24,314 bases of DNA from an uncultured Bacteroidales bacterium (GTDB lineage: Bacteria > Bacteroidota > Bacteroidia > Bacteroidales > Bacteroidaceae): assembly GCA_947367415.1 (NCBI GenBank), contig CANBEE010000003.1, positions 1 through 24,314 on the forward strand, given 5' to 3'. Under the pieces are notes generated by a model, which saw only the letters and a program-made list of their open reading frames with translations, was not told the DNA's origin and made no database searches. Numbering within the stretch: position 1 is the stretch's first letter; each line of letters opens with the position of its first letter. Made by a program: the position numbers and the translations under genes. Of the stretch, positions 7,621 to 14,023 are shown one piece after another.

Positions 7621-8730
7621 ATGAAGAAACTACTCTCCATTATACTCTGCAGCACCGCTTTGCTTGGCGCATGCGGTACCCACAAGGCCAGTGAGCCCAC
7701 GCTCAAGTCGGCATTGGCCGACAAGTTCTACATCGGCACTGCACTCAACAGCTGGCAGGTGGCAGGGCGCGATTCCAATATCACAGATATCGTCACTCGT
7801 CACTTCAACGCCATCGTGGCTGAGAACTGTATGAAGAGCGAGTCGCTGCAGCCACGCGAAGGAGAATTCCGCTTCCGCCAGGCCGATGAGTTTGTCGCTT
7901 TTGGCGAGCGCCACGGCATGCATATCACTGGGCACTGTCTGATATGGCATTCGCAGCTTCCCCGTTGGTTTTGTACCGATGAAAAGGGCAATAATGTGAG
8001 TCCCGAGCTATTGCGCCAGCGTATGAAGACCCACATCAGTACTGTTGTAGGGCGTTACAAGGGGCGCGTCAAGGGATGGGATGTCGTGAATGAAGCCATC
8101 ATGGAGGATGGCTCGTACCGTAAGAGCAAGTTCTACGAGATCCTGGGTGAGGAGTTTATTCCCCTCGCCTTCCAGTATGCCCATGAGGCCGATCCGGAGG
8201 CAGAACTCTATTACAATGACTACAATATGTTCCACGCAGGCAAGCGTGAGGCAGTATGCCGTCTGGTGCGCCAGCTCAAGGAGCGTGGTCTGCGCATCGA
8301 CGCAGTAGGCATGCAAGGACATATCGACATGCAGCACCCCTCGCTGGAGGAGTTTGAAGCCAGCATCAATGCCTATGCCGATGCAGGGGTAAAGGTGATG
8401 ATTACCGAGTTTGATATGAGCGCCCTTCCTTCACCGTGGCAGTCGGCCAACCTCAGTGATACACTGAGCTACGAGCAGCGCATGAATCCCTATGTGGATG
8501 GCCTGCCCGATTCCATCTCTGCCCAGTGGAACGCCCGCATGATGGAGTACATGCAACTCTTCATCCGCCATGCCGACGACATTACCCGTGTCACCACTTG
8601 GGGTGTCACCGACGGAAACTCATGGAAGAACGGTTTCCCCATCCGTGGGCGCACCGATTATCCCCTCTTCTTCGATCGCCAATACCGTCCCAAGCCCTTT
8701 GTGGAGGAACTGATTAAAAGCAAGAAGTAA
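7621..8730 (+). CDS. Endo-1,4-beta-xylanase, glycoside hydrolase family 10, lipoprotein
   Basis: This 369-residue retaining xylanase cuts internal beta-1,4 bonds of the xylan backbone. The lipoprotein signal has lipobox LGAC (Cys18). The GH10 (beta/alpha)8 barrel occupies about 30-365. Signature blocks are HCLIWHSQLP (105-114), WDVVNEAI (153-160, acid/base Glu158), MQGHID (231-236) and ITEFDM (261-266, nucleophile Glu263). A loop after the nucleophile (about 270-300) is longer than in compact GH10 enzymes and may affect the substrate cleft. I chose the ATG at 7621 because it begins the signal peptide; the upstream in-frame ATG at 7597 would add eight charged residues and overlap the GH43 gene. 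The 7-bp gap to the GH43 gene shows an operon. Confidence 0.95.
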   Translation: MKKLLSIILCSTALLGACGTHKASEPTLKSALADKFYIGTALNSWQVAGRDSNITDIVTRHFNAIVAENCMKSESLQPREGEFRFRQADEFVAFGERHGMHITGHCLIWHSQLPRWFCTDEKGNNVSPELLRQRMKTHISTVVGRYKGRVKGWDVVNEAIMEDGSYRKSKFYEILGEEFIPLAFQYAHEADPEAELYYNDYNMFHAGKREAVCRLVRQLKERGLRIDAVGMQGHIDMQHPSLEEFEASINAYADAGVKVMITEFDMSALPSPWQSANLSDTLSYEQRMNPYVDGLPDSISAQWNARMMEYMQLFIRHADDITRVTTWGVTDGNSWKNGFPIRGRTDYPLFFDRQYRPKPFVEELIKSKK

Positions 8731-8754
8731 CAAATCTTTAATTTCAATACTTGT

Positions 8755-11115
8755 ATGAAACACCTCTGCTGTATTTTCGCCTTGTTGGTGGCATTGGCGA
8801 CCACCACGCCTCTTCAGGCACAGGAAACAGCGCAGCCGGATGAGAATTTCCATATATACCTCTGTTTCGGACAGTCAAACATGGAGGGATGTGGCCCCAT
8901 AGAGGTGCAGGACACGATGGACATCAGCAACCGCTTCCTGATGATGGCAGCGGTGGATATGCCTCAGCTTGGGAGGGTACGCGGAGAATGGTATAGGGCT
9001 GTTCCGCCGCTTACCGTGCCATACGGTGGACTGAGCCCTGCCGACTATTTCGGGCGTACCATGCTGGAGAACCTTCCCCAAGAAGTCAGAGTGGGCATCA
9101 TCAACGTAGCAGTAGGCGGATGCAAGATAGAGCTGTTCGATGAGGATGTTTGCTCCGATTACCTCAAAGATCAGCCCGATTGGCTCAAGCAGAAGGCCCG
9201 TGACTACGACAACCACCCCTACCAGCGACTGATAACACTGGCTCGTCAGGCGCAAAAGGAGGGTGTCATCAAGGGTATACTGCTGCATCAGGGTGAGTCG
9301 AACACGGGTGACAAGGAATGGCCCCATAAGGTGAAGAAGGTGTACGATCGTATGTTGGTCGACCTGGGACTCTCGGCCGAAGAGGTGCCCTTGCTCGCAG
9401 GTGAGGTGATACATGCATCGCAGCAGGGTGCCTGTGCATCGATGAATGAGATTATCGCTACGTTGCCCGAGGTGATACCTACTGCACATGTCATCTCGTC
9501 GGATGGGTGCGCTTCGTCCAGCGATAAGCTGCATTTCACCTCCGAAGGCTACCGTATGTTGGGACGGCGCTATGCCCATACGCTCCTCTGCCATAATTAT
9601 CGCAAGCAGGAGGGCACTTATCGCAATCCAATCCTCTATGCTGATGTCCCCGATGTGTCGGTGTGCTTTGACGGTAGCCACTACTATATGGTGAGCACTA
9701 CCATGCACCTTATGCCTGGTGCTCCCATCATGCGCTCGGCCGATATGCAGCATTGGGAGACCGTGAGCTACCTTTATCCTCGCATTGACGATGGTGACCG
9801 CTACGACCTTATCGGTGCAACGGCCTATGGACAGGGCCAGTGGGCATCCTCGATACGCTATCATGAGGGTAAGTTCTACGTCTGGTTCAGTGCTAACGGC
9901 CATCCCTGGCGTGGATTCGTATATACGGCGGACGATGCTGCCGGTCCATGGACACTGCATTCGCGTCCGCCTCATCACCACGACGGCTCACTGCTCTTCG
10001 ATGATGACGGTAGGGTATACCTTTACCATGGTACAGGACAGCTCACTGAGTTTGCCCCCGACCTGAGCGGTCCTCTGCCCGGAGGCATTGACATGACTGT
10101 CTTTGAGCGCGATGCCGACGAGCGAGGTCTCCTGGAGGGTAGCTCGGCCTTCAAGCATAATGGCAAGTACTACCTGATGATGATATCTATGGACTGGGGC
10201 ATCCCCGGACGTGTACGACGCGAGGTGTGTTACCGTGCCGACAAGATTACCGGTCCCTACGAAAAAAAGGTGATACTGGAGACCCCCTTCGAGGAATATG
10301 GAGGCGTAGGGCAAGGATGTATCGTGCAAGGGCATGGGGGCCGCTGGCATGGACTTATCTTTCAGGATCGCGACGGAGTGGGGCGTGTGCCCTGTCTGAT
10401 GCCCTGCACGTGGATTGATGGTTGGCCCATCTTGGGTGACGAGCATGGGCGCATCCCTAATGACACAACGCTCGGCTATACGGTGATGAGGGGTATCTGC
10501 GGTTCCGACGACTTTGACGGCAAGGAGCTGTCGCTCTACTGGCAATGGAACCATAATCCCATTGATGAGGCCTGGTGTCTTACCGCACGGCGTGGTGCTC
10601 TGCGGCTTACGACTGCCCGCGTGGTCGAAAACCTCTTTGTGGCACCCAACACGCTGACACAGCGTATGGTGGGGCCATCTTGCAGCGGTACCGTATGCTT
10701 TGATGTACGTCGTATGCTCGATGGCGACCGTGCAGGATTGGCTGCGCTCAATGGTGATAGCGGAGTACTCACTGTCGAGCAGGAGGAAGGCGAGCGGAGC
10801 ATTGTGGTGAGCGAGCAGCGCTCACGATTTGGTGAGAATCGCGCAATCATAGGTGTCGATACCGTAGAGCTCGCACGTATCCCCCTGAAACGTAACAAGG
10901 TGTACCTGCGTATCGACGGTACTTTTGGTAAGCCGCGCGATTTGGCTACTTTCTCGTATAGTACCGACGGCAAGCGTTTCATCCCGTTAGGGCGTGCTGT
11001 AAGGATGAGTTTTGACTATCGCCGCATGTTCATGGGTAGCAAGTTTGCCATCTTCAATTACGCCACAAAAGAGACGGGTGGCTACGTGGATGTGCTCGAC
11101 TTCAAGTACGAGTAG
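8755..11115 (+). CDS. Bifunctional secreted enzyme: CE6-like acetyl esterase fused to GH43
   Basis: This 786-residue protein has a signal peptide ending near TTTPLQA (cleavage about residue 22) and no lipobox, so it is exported as a soluble protein. Residues about 31-285 form an SGNH-like esterase domain of the sialate O-acetylesterase/CE6 type: nucleophile Ser41 in FGQSNMEG, the HQGESN block (178-183), and Asp257/His260 in SDKLHFTSEGYR. Residues about 286-570 form a GH43 propeller with Asp300 (VPDVSV), Asp410 (HHDGSLLFDDDG) and Glu461 (LLEGSS) as likely base, modulator and acid. A C-terminal beta-sandwich of about 200 residues follows. Together it would remove acetyl groups and cleave xylose or arabinose from xylan fragments. 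It starts 24 bp after GH10 and ends 6 bp from the convergent M16 gene. Confidence 0.9.
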   Translation: MKHLCCIFALLVALATTTPLQAQETAQPDENFHIYLCFGQSNMEGCGPIEVQDTMDISNRFLMMAAVDMPQLGRVRGEWYRAVPPLTVPYGGLSPADYFGRTMLENLPQEVRVGIINVAVGGCKIELFDEDVCSDYLKDQPDWLKQKARDYDNHPYQRLITLARQAQKEGVIKGILLHQGESNTGDKEWPHKVKKVYDRMLVDLGLSAEEVPLLAGEVIHASQQGACASMNEIIATLPEVIPTAHVISSDGCASSSDKLHFTSEGYRMLGRRYAHTLLCHNYRKQEGTYRNPILYADVPDVSVCFDGSHYYMVSTTMHLMPGAPIMRSADMQHWETVSYLYPRIDDGDRYDLIGATAYGQGQWASSIRYHEGKFYVWFSANGHPWRGFVYTADDAAGPWTLHSRPPHHHDGSLLFDDDGRVYLYHGTGQLTEFAPDLSGPLPGGIDMTVFERDADERGLLEGSSAFKHNGKYYLMMISMDWGIPGRVRREVCYRADKITGPYEKKVILETPFEEYGGVGQGCIVQGHGGRWHGLIFQDRDGVGRVPCLMPCTWIDGWPILGDEHGRIPNDTTLGYTVMRGICGSDDFDGKELSLYWQWNHNPIDEAWCLTARRGALRLTTARVVENLFVAPNTLTQRMVGPSCSGTVCFDVRRMLDGDRAGLAALNGDSGVLTVEQEEGERSIVVSEQRSRFGENRAIIGVDTVELARIPLKRNKVYLRIDGTFGKPRDLATFSYSTDGKRFIPLGRAVRMSFDYRRMFMGSKFAIFNYATKETGGYVDVLDFKYE

Positions 11116-11121
11116 GCAGCT

Positions 11122-12345
11122 TTAGCGATAGATTAGTGTGGTAAGGTTGGTGGGTGTGAACAGCTCATTGGCGATGTTCCACAGCTCCTGAGCCGTGAGA
11201 GCCTCGATGCGGCGGTACAATGCCTCGGAGCCTTCATATGTGTTATGGTGCAGATAGGTCTTGCCCATGCCGAGTGCCATGCTTTCGAAGTTGTCGGATG
11301 CTACGCCCACCTGCCCTATAAGTTGTTTCTTGGCAGCTGCAAGCTGTAAGGTGGTAAGCGGGTGTTCGCGCAGGCGGCGCAACTCGTTCTGTACGAGACT
11401 GATGCAACGGTCTATGTCGTGTGTATCTGTGCCAAAGTATATGCTGAATACTCCCGTGTCGGTATAGCTTGCCAGGTTGCTCTCTACATTGTACACGAGT
11501 CCCGAATGCTCGCGCAGGGCCAGGTTGAGGCGACTGTTCATGCCGGGCCCGCCCAACATGTTGTTGAGTAGGTATAGACCCGTGCGACGACGATCCGAGG
11601 CCGGGTAGGCGGCACAGCCAATCATTACATGGGCCTGATGAGTGTGGCGCTGTATCTCCAGCTCGCGGGGCTGGTAGGGCAGTGGGGAAACACGCCCGCT
11701 ATTGACTACACCGGTAGGAATATCGGCGGTGAGCCGTTCGGCCCATCCTACAATACGGGAGAAGGGGATATTGCCATAAACGAAGAGTACGGCATTGGCG
11801 GGGTGGTAGTAGCGGTCCACAAAGCTACGGCCGCTCTGTGTGCCGAAGCCTTTGAGGTTGGCTGGGGTGCCCAAGATATTGTGTCCCAGTGGATGATTAG
11901 GGAAGAGCGTGCTTTCGAAATCATCAAAGATGAGTTCGGCAGGGTTGTCTTCATAGCTCTCTATCTCTTCGAGGATGACACCACGCTCCTTATCGGCCTC
12001 GTGTTGCGGAAAGGTGCTGTGGAAGACGATGTCGGTGAGCAGTTCAAGAGCTCGGGCAAAGTCCTTCTTCAGAAAAGCCGAGTACACCACCGTCTCTTCC
12101 TTGTTGGTGAAAGCATTGAGGTCGCCACCTACATTCTCCATGCGGTTGAGGATGTGCCATGCGCGACGCTTCGTGGTTCCTTTGAAGAGCATGTGCTCCA
12201 CGAAGTGGGCAAGACCCGCTTCATCGGGCTGCTCATCGCGTGTGCCGGCATCAATGGCATAGCCGCAGTAGACAACAGCTGTGGGCGAGGGGGTGTGGAT
12301 GATGCGCAAGCCGTTAGGTATTGTAGTGGTGTTATATGGTTTCAT
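11122..12345 (-). CDS. M16 family zinc metallopeptidase (pitrilysin/insulinase-like)
   Basis: This 407-residue protein carries the inverted zinc motif HFVEH at 47-51 (His47, Glu50, His51), with the third ligand in VILEEIESYEDNP (Glu127 or Glu128, about 77 residues downstream). The C-terminal M16_C half includes the block GGPGMNSRLNLALREHSGLVY. Size and layout match single-unit bacterial processing-peptidase-like M16 proteins that work as homodimers. No signal peptide is seen, so a cytoplasmic role in peptide degradation or processing is likely; the natural substrate is unknown. I chose the ATG at 12345 (MKPYNTTTIPNGLRII) because the upstream GTG at 12417 lies beyond the promoter at 12367-12397. 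Its stop is 6 bp from the stop of the convergent CE6-GH43 gene, with no clear terminator between. Confidence 0.92.
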   Translation of the reverse strand: MKPYNTTTIPNGLRIIHTPSPTAVVYCGYAIDAGTRDEQPDEAGLAHFVEHMLFKGTTKRRAWHILNRMENVGGDLNAFTNKEETVVYSAFLKKDFARALELLTDIVFHSTFPQHEADKERGVILEEIESYEDNPAELIFDDFESTLFPNHPLGHNILGTPANLKGFGTQSGRSFVDRYYHPANAVLFVYGNIPFSRIVGWAERLTADIPTGVVNSGRVSPLPYQPRELEIQRHTHQAHVMIGCAAYPASDRRRTGLYLLNNMLGGPGMNSRLNLALREHSGLVYNVESNLASYTDTGVFSIYFGTDTHDIDRCISLVQNELRRLREHPLTTLQLAAAKKQLIGQVGVASDNFESMALGMGKTYLHHNTYEGSEALYRRIEALTAQELWNIANELFTPTNLTTLIYR

Positions 12346-12366
12346 GAATCTTTTGCTTTGTGTCGG

Positions 12367-12397
12367 CAAAGATACGGTTAAGTGAGCAAATAAACAA
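12367..12397 (-). promoter_or_regulatory. Promoter of the M16 peptidase gene
   Basis: On the minus strand TTG (12395-12397) precedes TATCTTTG (12367-12374) by 20 bases, fitting the Bacteroidetes promoter layout. The ATG of the M16 gene is 21 bases downstream. Confidence 0.65.
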
Positions 12398-12420
12398 CGT
12401 TTATTTTCTGCGAGCACTAG

Positions 12421-12446
12421 TATCTTCGCAGTTTACTGCAAAGATA
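12421..12446. promoter_or_regulatory. Near-palindrome carrying opposed -7-like elements
   Basis: Two 12-nt arms (12421-12432 and 12435-12446) match at 11 of 12 positions around a TT centre. Each arm begins, on its own strand, with a -7 element: TATCTTCG on plus and TATCTTTG on minus. It lies between the divergent M16 and LOG genes. It could be a regulator site, a second pair of promoters, or a chance pairing of two promoter elements. Confidence 0.5.
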
Positions 12447-12459
12447 CGGCTTTTTTTCG

Positions 12460-12467
12460 TATCTTCG
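12460..12467 (+). promoter_or_regulatory. -7-like element directly before the LOG start codon
   Basis: TATCTTCG, one mismatch from TAnnTTTG, ends only four bases before the ATG at 12472. If used, transcription would begin at or next to the A of the ATG, giving a leaderless mRNA. The -33 region is weak. Confidence 0.4.
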
Positions 12468-12471
12468 CACC

Positions 12472-13035
12472 ATGAAAGCGAAACATCCCCTCTCCGTTGC
12501 TGTATTCTGCTCGGCAGCGACTGATATAGCTCCTGAGTACTTCGAACAAACAGTAAAGCTTGGGCGTTGGATAGGCGCCCAGGGCTGGCGCCTTGTGTAT
12601 GGTGGCGCCAGCTTAGGACTGATGGATTGTGTGGCTCGTGCAGCCAAGGAGACTGGGGCTAAGGTGACAGGTGTGGTGCCCGACAAGTTGGTGGAACGCG
12701 GTATTGTATCGCCGCTGCTCGATGAGACTATCCATGTACACAGCTTGGGAGAACGTAAGGAGGTGATGCTACGTGAGAGTGATCTCTTCATAGCCTTGCC
12801 CGGTGGGCTGGGTACACTCGACGAGGTGTTCCACGTGTTGGGCGAGAGTAGCATTGGTTATCACAACAAACCCGTAGTGCTGTATAATATGGGTGGATGC
12901 TGGAACTCCCTGTGTGCTATGCTCGACGACCTTCGTCATCAGGGCCTTCTGCGACACGACCTCACAGGGCGTCTTGTAGTTGCCAACTCATGCGAGGAGC
13001 TGTTCTCCGAGTTGTTGCGACACGCTGAGCGCTAA
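12472..13035 (+). CDS. LOG family protein (nucleoside 5'-monophosphate phosphoribohydrolase-like)
   Basis: This 187-residue Rossmann-fold protein belongs to the LOG/TIGR00730 family, whose characterised members release the base from (cytokinin) riboside or nucleoside 5'-monophosphates. Visible signatures are the N-terminal VAVFCSA strand-loop, LVYGGASLGLMDCVA (41-55), the ERKEVM block with Arg95, and the catalytic PGGLGTLDE (110-118, Glu118). The usual YGGGxxGLMG is changed to YGGASLGLMD, so the phosphate-binding loop is slightly atypical. It has no signal peptide. No later Met could give a complete protein, so the start at 12472 is firm although it nearly touches a -7-like element. The sugar kinase gene follows after 36 bp. 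The real substrate in this organism is not known. Confidence 0.9.
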   Translation: MKAKHPLSVAVFCSAATDIAPEYFEQTVKLGRWIGAQGWRLVYGGASLGLMDCVARAAKETGAKVTGVVPDKLVERGIVSPLLDETIHVHSLGERKEVMLRESDLFIALPGGLGTLDEVFHVLGESSIGYHNKPVVLYNMGGCWNSLCAMLDDLRHQGLLRHDLTGRLVVANSCEELFSELLRHAER

Positions 13036-13071
13036 CCCCCTCGAGTAATGCTAATATAAATAAAAAACAAT

Positions 13072-13995
13072 ATGCGAAAGATTATCGGTATAGGAGAGAC
13101 TATTCTCGACATCCTCTTCAAGAACAATCAGGCTGCCACATCAGTGCCTGGAGGCTCTACATTCAACTCTATGATATCGCTCGGGCGTGTGGGGCTTCCC
13201 TCATGCTTCGTCAGCGAGATTGGTGACGATAGGGTAGGCGGCATAGTCCGCTCGTTCCTTAGCGACAATGGAGTTGACGACCGTTACCTCACTGAGTACC
13301 CTGAGCGTAAGTCGCCCATATCGCTTGCCTTCCTCGACGACCATAATAACGCCACCTACTCCTTCTATAAGGAGCCCTTCGGAAAGCGTACCGACTGGCT
13401 GTGTCCCACAATAGGGCACGACGACATCGTCCTTTTTGGCTCCTACTATGCCCTCGACCCCAATATGCGCTATAAGGTGACAGCTCTGCTCGATGAGGCT
13501 CGTAACGCAGGTGCCATCATCTATTACGACGTTAATTTCCGCCGTAATCATGCAGGAGAGGCCATCAAGCTTATGGGAACCGTTATCGAGAATCTCGAGT
13601 ATGCCGATATCGTACGTGGCTCCGATGAGGACTTCTCTGTCCTCTACCACATTGACGAGGGTGCCAAGGTGTTCAAGGATAAGGTTGACTTCTACTGTCC
13701 GCGCCTCATTTACAGCCGTGGAGCGCAGGGGGTCGAATTGTATAGTCGTACCCTCACCAAGCGCTATCTCATAGAACCTATCATTCCTGTGAGTACCATT
13801 GGTGCAGGTGACAATCTCAATGCCGGCATCCTTTATGGTATCATACGCAACCGTATTCGCCGCGACGACCTCGACCACCTTACCGAGCGTGATTGGGACG
13901 ACGTTATCCGCTGTGGTCTCCGCTTCAGTGCCGAAACCTGTATGCATACCGACAATTACATCAGCCGCGAGTTTGCTGAGACACTTGATAGATAA
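13072..13995 (+). CDS. PfkB family carbohydrate kinase (fructokinase/ribokinase-like)
   Basis: This 307-residue protein has the ribokinase fold of sugar kinases that phosphorylate a sugar or nucleoside with ATP. The sugar-binding start is VPGGSTFNSMISLGRVG (25-41), and the anion hole with catalytic base is STIGAGDNLNAG (241-252, Asp247). The usual DTxGAGDxFxxG is altered: Asp to Ser at the start and Phe to Leu after the catalytic Asp. YYDVNFRRN (151-159) resembles the D-x-N-x-R block of fructokinase and KDG-kinase relatives. No signal peptide is present. It lies between the LOG gene (36 bp) and the helicase (28 bp), possibly in one transcript, but the neighbours do not reveal its substrate. 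The leader before the ATG is A-rich with no Shine-Dalgarno site. Confidence 0.88.
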   Translation: MRKIIGIGETILDILFKNNQAATSVPGGSTFNSMISLGRVGLPSCFVSEIGDDRVGGIVRSFLSDNGVDDRYLTEYPERKSPISLAFLDDHNNATYSFYKEPFGKRTDWLCPTIGHDDIVLFGSYYALDPNMRYKVTALLDEARNAGAIIYYDVNFRRNHAGEAIKLMGTVIENLEYADIVRGSDEDFSVLYHIDEGAKVFKDKVDFYCPRLIYSRGAQGVELYSRTLTKRYLIEPIIPVSTIGAGDNLNAGILYGIIRNRIRRDDLDHLTERDWDDVIRCGLRFSAETCMHTDNYISREFAETLDR

Positions 13996-14023
13996 GCAGT
14001 ACAAAACATAATAACACACGACA

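Noticed and set aside
8875..9981. Open frame of 368 codons on the minus strand inside the CE6-GH43 gene
   Set aside because: Shadow of the plus-strand gene; no motif and no start signal.
11116..11121. Terminator between the convergent CE6-GH43 and M16 genes
   Set aside because: Only six bases separate the stops, and I see no clear hairpin with a T-run in the immediate coding ends.
12346..12417. N-terminal extension of the M16 peptidase from a GTG
   Set aside because: It would place the start upstream of a good promoter (12367-12397), and the added residues do not belong to the M16 fold.
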